From NCBI GenBank assembly GCA_015664885.1, contig DQPL01000090.1, forward strand, positions 1 to 46,042: a DNA stretch of 46,042 nucleotides, given 5' to 3'. This DNA comes from Gemmatimonadota bacterium. Lineage in GTDB: Bacteria > Gemmatimonadota > Gemmatimonadetes > Longimicrobiales > Gaopeijiaceae. This document shows positions 1-8,281 of this stretch, one piece after another (positions within the stretch are counted from its first letter, which is position 1; the number at the start of each line of letters is the position of its first letter). The position numbers were made by a program, and so were the translations under genes. A model generated the notes under the pieces. That model was not told the origin of the DNA. It saw nothing but the letters and a program-made list of their open reading frames with translations, and did no database searches.

Positions 1-83
1 CGGATTCTAGTGTCCCCGGTTGCATGGGGCTACGATGCGATACTTCTGGGCCTCTGGTTTTTCCAAGACGAGATCACACAAAA

Positions 84-1652
84 ATGAAGAAGCTTCCAAC
101 CCGTTTCGGGCTGGCCGCCGTAGCCACGTTGTGCCTCAGCGCATCAGCGGCCGGGCAACTCTCCGACGAACGCTTCCGCTTCACAACCGCAGAGAAGCTC
201 GACGCTACTCAGACGAGCGCATACGCCGGCAGCCATGACGCCATTTACGCGTATGTCGACGAGCACTTCGAGCAGCACCTCGCCAATCTGCAGCGCTGGC
301 TCCGCCAGCCATCCGTCAGTGCCCAGAACGACGGCATCCACGAGATGGCTGAAATGCTGCGCGGCGATCTGGAGGAGCTCGGTTTCGAGGAGACCGCGGT
401 TGTACCCACCGACGGCCACCCCGGCGTCTGGGGCTACTACGACGCCGGCGCCGAGCGCACGCTCATGGTCTACATGATGTACGACGTGCAACCGGTGAAC
501 CCGGAGGACTGGGAGTCTCATCCGTTCCAAGCCAACGTCATAGAATCGGACCTCGGCGAGATCCTCATGGCGCGCGGCGCCACGAACCAGAAGGGACCTG
601 AGCGCGCGTTCCTCAACGCCATCGAGTCGATCATCGCGGTCGAAGGGACGCTTCCGGTAAACCTCATGGTACTGGCTGAAGGCGAAGAGGAACTGGGTTC
701 GCCGCACTACGGTCAGCTCGTCGAGCAGTTCGCGGACCGCCTCAGGACCGCGGACGGCGCGTTCTTCCCGTTCAATTCGCAGGACCCGGCCGGAAACGCG
801 GCCTTGAGCCTGGGCGTCAAGGGCATTCTGTACATCGAGATCGAGTCTACGGGCGGTGACTGGGGAGGCCCCAGGCAGGCCGAGATCCATGGCTCGTACA
901 AAGCGATCGTAGACTCCCCGGCTCTACGCCTCGTACAGGCCCTCTCCTCGCTGGTATCGAAGGACGGCAACACGATCCTCGTCCCGGGCTACTACGACGC
1001 GGTCCGCCCGCCCACCGACGAGGAACAGCGTCTCATCAACGCGATGGCAGACACGTGGAACGACGAAGGACAGCAAGCGAGCCTGGGTGTGAGGCAGTGG
1101 ATCGATGGAGTGACCGGGCGCGACGCGATCATGCGCTACCTGTATCACCCGACGTTGAACATCGACGGCATGTGGAGTGGCTACACCGACGAGGGCGTGA
1201 AGACGATCCTTCCGCACCGAGCGACCGCCAAAGTCGACTCGCGTCTCCCGTATGGACTCGACCCCGACTCGGCGCTTGCGATGATCCGCCGGCACCTCGA
1301 CTCCGAGGGATTTTCCGACATCACCATTCGCAAGCTCGCCGGGTATCCGGCAGCGCAGACGAGCGTCGACGCGCCGCTGGTGCAGGCCGCCATCGGGGTC
1401 TTCAACAAATACGGGCAGACGCCCGAGATCTCCCCGCGTTTGGCGGGCAGCGCGCCGTTCTACCAATTCACCGAACGGCTTGGACTGCCGCTCGTGTTTG
1501 GCGGATTCGGACACGGCTCGGGTGCGCACGCACCGAACGAGTACATGGTCATCACACCAAAAGAGGGCTCGGGGATTTCCGGGCTGCGTGAGATCGAGCG
1601 AGCGTATGTCGATCTTCTCTTCGCGCTCGCAAGCCAGCATCCGATCACCTGA
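84..1652 (+). CDS. Secreted M20-family peptidase-like protein, probably lacking metal ligands
   Basis: The protein has 522 residues and the M20 (carboxypeptidase G2/carnosinase-like) fold. The ATG at 84 gives a clean signal peptide (residues 1-24, ending SASAAGQ); an upstream in-frame ATG at 24 would bury it. Family landmarks are recognisable: MYDVQP (132-137), GATNQKGP (165-172), EGEEE (199-203) and a C-terminal GHGSGAHAPNEY with His482. Compared with the usual GHYDVQP and GxxDxKGP motifs, the first zinc His is Met132 and the bridging Asp is Asn168. The Asp normally found after EGEEE also appears to be replaced, in the segment DGAFFPFNS. From family knowledge these residues bind the two zinc ions, so the protein may be a non-catalytic M20 homologue or use a different metal arrangement. 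The next gene overlaps its 3' end by 47 bases. Confidence 0.85.
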   Translation: MKKLPTRFGLAAVATLCLSASAAGQLSDERFRFTTAEKLDATQTSAYAGSHDAIYAYVDEHFEQHLANLQRWLRQPSVSAQNDGIHEMAEMLRGDLEELGFEETAVVPTDGHPGVWGYYDAGAERTLMVYMMYDVQPVNPEDWESHPFQANVIESDLGEILMARGATNQKGPERAFLNAIESIIAVEGTLPVNLMVLAEGEEELGSPHYGQLVEQFADRLRTADGAFFPFNSQDPAGNAALSLGVKGILYIEIESTGGDWGGPRQAEIHGSYKAIVDSPALRLVQALSSLVSKDGNTILVPGYYDAVRPPTDEEQRLINAMADTWNDEGQQASLGVRQWIDGVTGRDAIMRYLYHPTLNIDGMWSGYTDEGVKTILPHRATAKVDSRLPYGLDPDSALAMIRRHLDSEGFSDITIRKLAGYPAAQTSVDAPLVQAAIGVFNKYGQTPEISPRLAGSAPFYQFTERLGLPLVFGGFGHGSGAHAPNEYMVITPKEGSGISGLREIERAYVDLLFALASQHPIT

Positions 1653-3552
1653 CTCTTCAGCAGTCTTCGATTTGAATGAGATAACTCCGCGGGCGCGGTA
1701 CGTAGAGCTCGAAGCTCTGCACGCATCAGCACATGAGGCTGCGCGCGCGCGTTCGCTGCGCCTGAGCACGATTCGGGCGACCACCTTTCTCACTGCGGTC
1801 GCAGCTCTGATCCTCTGGGACATCTTGAATGGTGGACTCGCAACTGCCGCCCTGGCACTCGGTCTGCTCCTTGCGGTCGCATTCGTGGCCCAGGTCGTGA
1901 TCCATCGCCGAGTACGTCGGCAGGAGCGTTGGCAGGGGACACTCAGAGATCTTTGCGCCGAGGGCATCGCTCGAATCGATCGCGCGTGGGAGGACCTCGA
2001 GGAGTTGCTGCCAGAGAGGGAGACGCTTCCGCACCCGATAGATCCTGAGCACCCATACGCTCATGACCTGGCCGTGCAGGGGCGCGCGTCGTTGCGTCGG
2101 CTCTTCGGACCTATCACGACCGAGCCGGGAAGGCGAACGCTCCTGAGCTGGCTGCTGGAACCGGCGTCTACGTCCGTCGCCGAGCAGCGGGCAGAGGCCG
2201 CTCGCGAGCTCAGGGACATGCTCGAGGACCGTCTCATCCTCTCGGCGCATGGCCGGCACGCACCAGCCGCCGACCCGCAGGCGCTGGACCGCTTCCTGGC
2301 GTGGGCAGAGGCGGAGGCGTGGACACTCGAAACGTTGTGGCTCCGTGCGGTGGCGCTAGTCCTCCCAATCGCGCTGATCGCCGCCATTGTTTCGGACGCG
2401 TTCTTCGGCGCGCCGCCGCTGTGGATCCTTCCGGGACTCGCCCAACTCTGGGTGCTGCGACGGGTCTCCTTGAGACTGGCGTCGGACTTCAAAGACGTCG
2501 AAGCGATGGGCCCGGCACTCACCGCCTACGTGCCCCAGCTCCAGCAGCTGGCGACCTGGCCGATGAGCGCTCCCGCGCTTCACACTCAAGGCGAGAAAAT
2601 TCGGACGCTCGGTGAAGCCGCGCACAACAAGCTCGCTCGCCTGGCAAAGTTGGTCGACATCGTTGACAGTCGCGGCAACCTCGTCTACGCGTCGCTGGCG
2701 CCCATGCTGCTGCTGGACTTTCACTTAGGAGTGCGACTGGACCGCTGGCGCCGTTCAAACGGTGCAGTCGCCCGCGGGTGGATCGAGGCCCTGGGCGAGG
2801 TCGAGGCGTTGAGTGGACTGGGGAGCTTGGCACACGACCACCCCGACTGGTCCTTCCCGACGTGGCGCGAGTCAGGCTCGACGGCATGCATCAACGCACC
2901 TGGCGTAGGGCACCCGCTGCTTGCAGACGACTGTTGCGTCCGCAACGACGTGGAGGTGGGCCCGCCCGGGTCCTTTCTACTCGTGACCGGATCCAACATG
3001 TCCGGGAAGAGCACTCTGCTGCGCTCGATCGGCGCGAATTGCGTTCTCGCCGGAGTCGGGGCGCCGGTGTGCGCGGCCAAGCTCGAGCTGCCTCGCTTGC
3101 GAATTTTTACCAGCATGAGCATCGAGGACTCACTCTCCCAAGGCGTCTCGTTGTTCATGGCGCAACTGCTTCGTGTCCGTAGCATCGTCGAGACCGCCCA
3201 AGCGCAACGAGGAGAGCAGGGACCGGTCCTGTACCTGCTCGACGAGATGCTGCACGGTACGAACAGCGCTGAGCGGCAAGTCGCAGCGCGTGCGGTGCTC
3301 CGACACCTGCTCGCGCAGGTCGCGATCGGTGTGGTTACAACGCATGACCTCGCGCTCGCCGACGCTCCCGATCTCGCCGAAGTGGCAAAGCGCGTCCATT
3401 TCCGAGAAACCGTGCATCGTGAGGAAGGGACGACGCGACTGGAGTTCGACTACCTCATGCGCCCCGGGCTCGCACAGACGAGCAACGCGCTCGCGCTGCT
3501 CGAGGCGGTGGGCTTAGACTCTCTGATCGACGAAACCGACCCAGCCAAGTGA
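1606..3552 (+). CDS. Membrane-anchored MutS-family ATPase
   Basis: The product has 648 residues and a C-terminal MutS-type ATPase domain. Walker A is GSNMSGKST (462-470) and Walker B is YLLDE (543-547), followed by the MutS-typical MLHGTNSAER; a TTHD switch histidine lies further on. The N-terminal half has no mismatch-recognition domain. It carries two hydrophobic hairpins, around residues 50-95 (AALILWDIL, LALGLLLAVAFVAQVVI) and around 245-280 (ALVLPIALIAAIV, PPLWILPGLAQLW), so it is probably an integral inner-membrane protein. Membrane MutS-like proteins of about 600 residues are known from Bacteroidetes and others, with no settled function. The ATG at 1606 lies inside the upstream M20 gene. 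A TTG at 1672, just after that gene's stop, is a possible alternative. Coupled expression with the M20 gene is likely. Confidence 0.85.
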   Translation: MSIFSSRSQASIRSPDSSAVFDLNEITPRARYVELEALHASAHEAARARSLRLSTIRATTFLTAVAALILWDILNGGLATAALALGLLLAVAFVAQVVIHRRVRRQERWQGTLRDLCAEGIARIDRAWEDLEELLPERETLPHPIDPEHPYAHDLAVQGRASLRRLFGPITTEPGRRTLLSWLLEPASTSVAEQRAEAARELRDMLEDRLILSAHGRHAPAADPQALDRFLAWAEAEAWTLETLWLRAVALVLPIALIAAIVSDAFFGAPPLWILPGLAQLWVLRRVSLRLASDFKDVEAMGPALTAYVPQLQQLATWPMSAPALHTQGEKIRTLGEAAHNKLARLAKLVDIVDSRGNLVYASLAPMLLLDFHLGVRLDRWRRSNGAVARGWIEALGEVEALSGLGSLAHDHPDWSFPTWRESGSTACINAPGVGHPLLADDCCVRNDVEVGPPGSFLLVTGSNMSGKSTLLRSIGANCVLAGVGAPVCAAKLELPRLRIFTSMSIEDSLSQGVSLFMAQLLRVRSIVETAQAQRGEQGPVLYLLDEMLHGTNSAERQVAARAVLRHLLAQVAIGVVTTHDLALADAPDLAEVAKRVHFRETVHREEGTTRLEFDYLMRPGLAQTSNALALLEAVGLDSLIDETDPAK

Positions 3553-3559
3553 GAAGCCC

Positions 3560-4102
3560 ATGAAACGCGCCGTGCCCTTGATCGCGACTCTCCTGGTTTT
3601 CCCCGCCTGCAACGCCAGCGACGAGGGCGTCGAAGACGCGACCACACCCACGCAAGCGGCGGAGGTGGCGGCCCACGTGCCGACCGCGGCGGAGCGTGCC
3701 GACATCCTGGCGGTTCTGCAGGAGTTCTTCGACGGCCTGGCTGGCGATCCCAACCTCATCGCCAACGCTGTGGAACCAGGCATCGTGATGCAATCGACGG
3801 ACGCTCGCAGCGGCACTGCGGTCTCCGGTCGGTCGACGCTCGAGGGTCTCCTTCAACGCGTCGAGACCAGCGAGGTGGTAATGACCGAGCGGATGTGGGA
3901 CGCCGAGGTGCAGGTGGCCGGCGCCCTCGCCACGGTCTGGACCCCCTATGACTTCTACATCGGCTCGGAGTTCAGCCACTGCGGCATCGACGTCGCGACA
4001 CTGATGCGGCGCGACGACGGCTGGAAGATCATCAACCTCAACTGGACACGAGAGGCGCCGCCGAACTGCGCGCTGCACCCCGACGGTCCACCGAGCGCCT
4101 AA
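3560..4102 (+). CDS. NTF2-like (SnoaL/DUF4440-type) lipoprotein
   Basis: This 180-residue protein starts with a type II signal peptide and lipobox VFPAC (Cys17), so it should be lipid-anchored. After an acidic linker, residues 45-170 read as one NTF2-like cone fold: a helical opening (ADILAVLQEFFDGL), then alternating strands, closing with LMRRDDGWKIINLNW, a typical ending of the SnoaL/DUF4440 group. Members bind small ligands or act as enzymes, and the substrate cannot be read from sequence. It follows the MutS-like gene by 7 bases and is probably co-transcribed with it. Two cysteines near the C-terminus (FSHCGID, PPNCAL) could form a periplasmic disulfide. Confidence 0.8.
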   Translation: MKRAVPLIATLLVFPACNASDEGVEDATTPTQAAEVAAHVPTAAERADILAVLQEFFDGLAGDPNLIANAVEPGIVMQSTDARSGTAVSGRSTLEGLLQRVETSEVVMTERMWDAEVQVAGALATVWTPYDFYIGSEFSHCGIDVATLMRRDDGWKIINLNWTREAPPNCALHPDGPPSA

Positions 4103-4128
4103 CAGCGGCGCCCGCAGCGAGTCCGGCT

Positions 4129-4902
4129 TCAGCGCCCTCCCGCCAAGGGCCTGAGCAGCACCTGCCGGAACTGGACCGGGTGACTCTCGCTCTGAAGCGC
4201 GATGTAGCCGCCGGTGAGTGACTCGCCATCATGCTTGGCGGCCTCGTCATAGCCGTTGACCGCGCCACCGCCGACGACGGGCCGTTCGTACGAGAGCACG
4301 GTATCGCCGGCGATCACGTGGGCGATCGAGGTGCCCGCGCGTACGACGAGATCGACCGTCACCCATTCTTCGCCGTGGTAGGTGGGCGCATGTGCGTTCG
4401 TGCAGTGCCGCTCGGTGAGCTCGCCCTGCATGAAGACGTGCGTGCCCGGGGTACACAAATTGGCCGTGGGGCGCTCATCGAGTCCGTTTCCGCCCAGGAA
4501 CTGGGCCTCTAGCGAGATCGGAAAGTCCTGGTCCCGCGCCATGGACTGCGGGCTCTGGGAATGGAACATCACACCGCTGTTCTTGACGGCCCAATCAGGT
4601 CCTCCCTCGACCTGCTCTCCGATGAAACGATACTCGATGCGCAGCACGTAGCTGGAAAAGGGCTGGTCGTAGAAGAGGTGTCCGAACCGCTGGCCGAAGA
4701 CATCGTATCGTTCGTAGCCCACCGTGAGCAGCCCGTCTTCAACACGGAACGTGCGTAACGGGTCTTCGCCGAGATCGTACCCTGTGATCTTGACCGTCCA
4801 GCCGGTGAGGTCTTCTCCGTTGAAAAGCGAACGCCACTCTTGCTCCCGTGGCGCTGCCGAACCGAGCAGGAGGGACAGGACTCCCACGAGGGAACCCCTC
4901 AT
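4129..4902 (-). CDS. Secreted DUF1080 (3-keto-disaccharide hydrolase-like) protein
   Basis: About 257 residues from the ATG at 4902, which gives the signal peptide MRGSLVGVLSLLLGSAA. An in-frame ATG at 4944 adds 14 residues and would spoil the charge pattern. The mature part opens with EWRSLFNGEDLTGWTV, the hallmark start of the DUF1080/3-keto-disaccharide hydrolase family (a concanavalin-like beta sandwich). Further strands match the family, such as SYVLRIEYRF, NSGVMFHSQ and GYIALQSE near the end. Family members are secreted, and some cleave 3-keto-glycosides. The gene is convergent with the preceding lipoprotein gene, with 26 bases between stops. Confidence 0.85.
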   Translation of the reverse strand: MRGSLVGVLSLLLGSAAPREQEWRSLFNGEDLTGWTVKITGYDLGEDPLRTFRVEDGLLTVGYERYDVFGQRFGHLFYDQPFSSYVLRIEYRFIGEQVEGGPDWAVKNSGVMFHSQSPQSMARDQDFPISLEAQFLGGNGLDERPTANLCTPGTHVFMQGELTERHCTNAHAPTYHGEEWVTVDLVVRAGTSIAHVIAGDTVLSYERPVVGGGAVNGYDEAAKHDGESLTGGYIALQSESHPVQFRQVLLRPLAGGR

Positions 4903-4979
4903 ACACCGTCCGAATCGGTAGTGCGAAGCGTCGCGAGTGTTCATCTTAGGCAGTGTAGGCGCGAGGCGACCGAAGAGCC

Positions 4980-5921
4980 ATGCTAGAAGTAAAAATTGAT
5001 CGTCGTAGGTCCGACGAACTCGCTGTTCCCATCAGACGTCGACACATACAATTGAGGGTAGCCCGTACCGTCACGCGCGCGTCCACCATTCATCCCCGGG
5101 GCAGACTCTTGACTCGACATGTCCATCGCGGACGCCGAGGCCTGCTCACGATCGCGATCCTAACGCTGGCCCTCATGGCGGACGCGACAGTGGACGCCTC
5201 GACGGCCGCTGCTCAGCGAAGGCAGGTCGAGCCTCCTCCACCGCCGACTCTTCGGGTCAAGCCCCATCAGGCGATCTATATGGGCGTGCTCGAAGTAGTG
5301 GGGACCGTGGATGACCGTGAACAATACCGGTTGGGACCGGACACTGTCGTGCTCGGCATCGACGCATACCGTGACGGCGACGGCAACATGGTCGGGGAAT
5401 ACACGCTCGACCTGGGCTCGGGAAAGCCTTCGGTCGGGACCATGCCACTCTCGGAACTGGGGCTGACGGCCGAGCAGTGGCGACCCACCCTCGAGGCGCT
5501 GACGATGGTCTCGTTTCTCCCTCTTCCTGCCGAGCCCACGGCCGTGGGCGGGGAGTGGGCGCGGCTATCCGCGTACAGCCTTCCGGACCTCGACATCGAC
5601 TTTGCGGAAGCAACCAGGTTCGCGATCGTGTCGATTGAGGGTGAGCAGGTCACCGTCAGCTACAGCGCCGAGGGCGGAGGTAGCGCGATGATCGATCAGC
5701 CGCATCTGGGTGCCGGCGCCAAAATGCAGGTCACGCGGGAGAGTGCGCGGGAAGGCACATTCGTCTTCCACGTCGGTGAGGGCCGGGTACTCTCAGCGGA
5801 GCGACTCGAACGGATCAGGACGACCTCGGTCTTCTACATCGGTGACCAAGAGCCACGCACTGGGTCGGTTGAGTCCCAAGATTTGACCTTCCGACTTTTC
5901 CCATCGAATGGCTCCCGCTAG
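4980..5921 (+). CDS. Secreted protein of unknown function
   Basis: The reading frame is open for 313 codons from the ATG at 4980, but the true start is probably later. A TTG at 5109 would begin a compact export signal (positive residues, then LLTIAILTLALMADATV, then an AAAQ cleavage site). The mature protein starts with a proline run (EPPPPPTLR) and then reads as a beta-rich extracytoplasmic domain with alternating short strands and a MSFLPLPAEP-type loop. I do not recognise the family. Divergent from the DUF1080 gene upstream, with 35 bases between the ATG at 4980 and the ATG at 4944. The codon pattern is consistent and the frame is long, so the gene is likely real. Confidence 0.65.
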   Translation: MLEVKIDRRRSDELAVPIRRRHIQLRVARTVTRASTIHPRGRLLTRHVHRGRRGLLTIAILTLALMADATVDASTAAAQRRQVEPPPPPTLRVKPHQAIYMGVLEVVGTVDDREQYRLGPDTVVLGIDAYRDGDGNMVGEYTLDLGSGKPSVGTMPLSELGLTAEQWRPTLEALTMVSFLPLPAEPTAVGGEWARLSAYSLPDLDIDFAEATRFAIVSIEGEQVTVSYSAEGGGSAMIDQPHLGAGAKMQVTRESAREGTFVFHVGEGRVLSAERLERIRTTSVFYIGDQEPRTGSVESQDLTFRLFPSNGSR

Positions 5922-5926
5922 AGTAG

Positions 5927-6081
5927 CCGCTGGCCAAAATACTCATCGTAGACGACCACGAAGACGCTCGTCTCCTGGAACGCCGCATTCTGGAGTCGGC
6001 CGGGTACGAGCTGGACTTCGCAAAGAACGGCGCCGGAGAGAGGCGCCAGACGGTGTTTCGGAAGTCCGCGATTTAGACGTA
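5927..6081 (+). pseudogene. Response-regulator receiver domain, N-terminal remnant
   Basis: Translation from the CTG at 5930 gives LAKILIVDDHEDARLLE and then RRILESAGYELDFAKNG, a textbook start of a CheY-like receiver domain (beta1 with the acidic DD pair, then helix 1 and beta2). There is no ATG, GTG or TTG start, and a stop codon sits immediately upstream in frame. After about 38 residues the similarity fades. A one-frame slip near 6040 would continue as EAPDGVSEVRDLDV, which resembles the next helix and strand. The phosphoacceptor Asp and everything after it are missing. The remnant ends where a minus-strand remnant begins, so it looks like one side of a deletion scar. An adjacent intact histidine kinase is absent. 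Confidence 0.6.
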
Positions 6082-6255
6082 TCCGAGCCCGTCAGCCGCA
6101 ACCCCGCCAACCGCTCCGTAGCCCTCGAGCGAGTCCGATAAGAAGACCGTGGTGACGGAGTCGGACGGGATCTGCACGCCCTGCGCGGCTAACGCGACCG
6201 CGGCATCCGTGACCCCGAGAAGCAATGCGAACGCCAGCGCCATTGCTCTCCCCAT
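6073..6255 (-). pseudogene. Beta-propeller (SMP-30/NHL-like) secreted protein, N-terminal remnant
   Basis: Sixty codons from the ATG at 6255. The first 20 or so residues form a signal peptide (MGRAMALAFALLLG then an ALAAQ cleavage site). The mature start (IPSDSVTTVFLSDSLEG, then AVGGVAADGLGYV) resembles the first blade of an SMP-30/gluconolactonase or NHL propeller, where AADGxGxVYVAD is usual. The frame stops right there, after roughly one-sixth of the expected length. The 3' end meets the receiver remnant coming from the other strand, so both genes appear to have lost their 3' parts in one deletion, or to have been joined by an assembly error. Recognition rests on a short stretch and is tentative. 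Confidence 0.5.
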
Positions 6256-6363
6256 GATTCCCAGGCTCCCTTTCCCGTGGCCCACGCCGACCCACGCGGC
6301 GGCGCTCGCACACAATGAGCCCCGGCATCACGTCGATGCAAGACTGACAGCCCCGGTGAGGGG
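6256..6363. other. No recognisable gene
   Basis: This segment lies between the propeller remnant and the small membrane ORF. Reading frames here are short and of shadow composition. I see no RNA gene, repeat or clear terminator. It could hold the lost promoter of the minus-strand remnant. Confidence 0.4.
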
Positions 6364-6600
6364 ATGCCAAGCTGGCCCGCTTGCGCCACCGGCACGCTCA
6401 CTCGAAGCTTGCCGGGCTCGCCGCCCCACCACAGGCAGCCAAGCCTCCTAGCTAGGACGCATCGCATCAGGCCAAAAGAAGACGCACCCCCCAGCGAAGC
6501 AGCGAGCTCGACGTTCAAGACCACGCTGATCCGCGTCTTCGTCGTGCAGTTCGTAGCGCTCGCTCTGCTCGCTCTGCTCCAGCTCCGCTACCCCGGGTAG
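6364..6600 (+). CDS. Possible small single-pass membrane protein ahead of the symporter
   Basis: Only the last 30 or so residues look like protein: TTLIRVFVVQFVALALLALLQ, ending LRYPG. They form one hydrophobic helix with a basic N-terminal side. The stop is 10 bases before the symporter start, so the two would be translated together. The first 45 residues are low-complexity and proline/arginine-rich, and the only ATG in frame is at 6364, so the real start may be a rare codon or may be lost. Small one-helix proteins upstream of sodium:solute symporters are plausible accessory subunits, but that is inference. It could equally be a chance frame. Confidence 0.35.
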   Translation: MPSWPACATGTLTRSLPGSPPHHRQPSLLARTHRIRPKEDAPPSEAASSTFKTTLIRVFVVQFVALALLALLQLRYPG

Positions 6601-6610
6601 GCGCGATCGC

Positions 6611-8281
6611 ATGCACTGGATCAACTGGCTGATCGTCGTCGTCTACCTGGCGTACGTGATCATCGACGGCATCCGAAGATCGAAAGACACAGACACCATC
6701 CACGGATACTTCCTGGCCAGTAAGAGCCTGCCCTGGTGGGTGGTCGGGCTCTCCGTGATGGCGACCCAGCTCTCCGCCGTCACCATGATCGGCACGCCGG
6801 GCCAAGGTGCCACGGACGGCATCCGCTTCATCCAGATGTACTTCGGCCTACCGCTCGCGATGGTGATCCTCGGCGTCACGCTGGTGCCGCTCCTCCATGG
6901 CTCAGGGGTCTTCACGGCGTACGAGTATCTCGAGCGACGCTTCGATGCGCGGACCCGGTCGCTGACCGCTTTCCTCTTCTTGCTGTCCCGCGCCATGTCG
7001 GTGGGTGCCATCATGGCCGCGCCCGGGGTTGTGCTCAGTGCCATCTTCGGCGTTCCGCTCGTGTGGAGCGTGGCGCTGATCGGCGTACCGACGGTCCTCT
7101 ACACCATGGTCGGCGGGGTCCAAGCGGTCGCTTGGGCCGATGTGAAGCAGATGGTCCTGATCATCGTTGCACTGCTGGCGATCGTGGTCGTGCTGCTCGT
7201 CGAGATGCCCGTCACGCCAGACGACGCCCTTCGCATCGCGGGCGCGACCGGGCGCCTCGAGGCGTTCGACTTCAGCTTCGATCTGACGGAGACGTACACG
7301 TTCTGGTCAGGAATCATCGGGGGCACATTCCTGATGCTTTCGTATTTCGGGACCGACCAGAGCCAGGTGCAACGCTACCTCGCGGCCGAATCGGTGGACG
7401 CCGCTCGCTCTTCGCTGCTCATGAGCGCGTACTGGAAGATCCCGCTGCAGGCAATGGTGCTGATGGTGGGCGTTCTCGTGTTCATCTACTACCAGTTCAC
7501 CGCGCCCCCGTTGCTCTTCAACCCGACACACGAAGCAGCGGTGGTTGCTGAGCGCGGCGCCGTCTACGACGCGCTACAGCGGGAGTACGCATCGGCGTTC
7601 ACGCTGCGTGAGCAGGCCGCTCGGGCCGCCGCCGACGCGAGCGACGATACCGACGCCGACGCCGCGATGCAGACTTTCCTCGCGCGCGAGGCCGATATCC
7701 AGGTGATCCGCGGTAGGGCGCTCACGCTGGCGGAGGAGGTGACGGGCGAGGCATCGCTGGACACCAACTACATCATCCCGCGCTTCGTTCTGTACGAGCT
7801 GCCCATTGGACTCACGGGCCTCTTCATCGCAGGGGTGCTGGCGGCTGCCATGTCGAGCATCGCGGCCGAGCTCACGGCGCTGTCGACAACGAGCGTCATC
7901 GACTTCTACCGGCGCTGGGTCAAGGACGACGCAGACGACGCTCACTACCTGAAGGTCTCGAGAGCCGCCACCGTGTTCTGGGGCGCCTTCGCCTGTGCAG
8001 TCGCCATATATGCGGCGACGCTGGGATCGCTCATCGAGGTCGTAAACCGCTTTGGATCCTTCTTCTATGGATCGATCCTGGGCGTCTTTCTCCTGGCGAT
8101 GATGCCTCGCGCCGTGGGGAGGGGCTCCTTCTTTGGGTTGCTGGTGGGCATGGGTGTGGTAGCAGCGGTGGCGTTCGGGGCGCCCGACGTCTCGTACCTC
8201 TGGCACAACGTGATCGGGGCGGTGACGGTCGTGATCGTCGGCCTGTTGCTCGGCGGGAAGGAGGCTGAGCAAGAGGCCTAG
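6611..8281 (+). CDS. Sodium:solute symporter (SSS family)
   Basis: A 556-residue multi-spanning inner-membrane transporter. The N-terminus (MHWINWLIVVVYLAYV) begins the first helix without a signal peptide. It is followed by the SSS-typical segment YFLASKSLPWWVVGLSVMAT, then SAVTMIGTPGQG, which belongs to the sodium-site region of the inverted-repeat core. The order and spacing of later helices fit the LeuT-fold SSS family. Between residues about 305 and 390 there is a polar, alanine-rich, probably helical insertion (QREYASAFTLREQAARAAA) that is not part of the membrane core. The substrate is not predictable; relatives carry sugars, amino acids or organic acids. The small one-helix ORF precedes it by 10 bases. 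Confidence 0.92.
   Translation: MHWINWLIVVVYLAYVIIDGIRRSKDTDTIHGYFLASKSLPWWVVGLSVMATQLSAVTMIGTPGQGATDGIRFIQMYFGLPLAMVILGVTLVPLLHGSGVFTAYEYLERRFDARTRSLTAFLFLLSRAMSVGAIMAAPGVVLSAIFGVPLVWSVALIGVPTVLYTMVGGVQAVAWADVKQMVLIIVALLAIVVVLLVEMPVTPDDALRIAGATGRLEAFDFSFDLTETYTFWSGIIGGTFLMLSYFGTDQSQVQRYLAAESVDAARSSLLMSAYWKIPLQAMVLMVGVLVFIYYQFTAPPLLFNPTHEAAVVAERGAVYDALQREYASAFTLREQAARAAADASDDTDADAAMQTFLAREADIQVIRGRALTLAEEVTGEASLDTNYIIPRFVLYELPIGLTGLFIAGVLAAAMSSIAAELTALSTTSVIDFYRRWVKDDADDAHYLKVSRAATVFWGAFACAVAIYAATLGSLIEVVNRFGSFFYGSILGVFLLAMMPRAVGRGSFFGLLVGMGVVAAVAFGAPDVSYLWHNVIGAVTVVIVGLLLGGKEAEQEA

Noticed and set aside
924-1967. 347-codon minus-strand frame opposite M20 and MutS-like genes
   Set aside because: It spans two real genes on the other strand and reads as Arg/Val/Ala-rich shadow sequence.
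6189-6524. 111-codon minus-strand frame
   Set aside because: It overlaps the propeller remnant's signal peptide in another frame and has no coding character.
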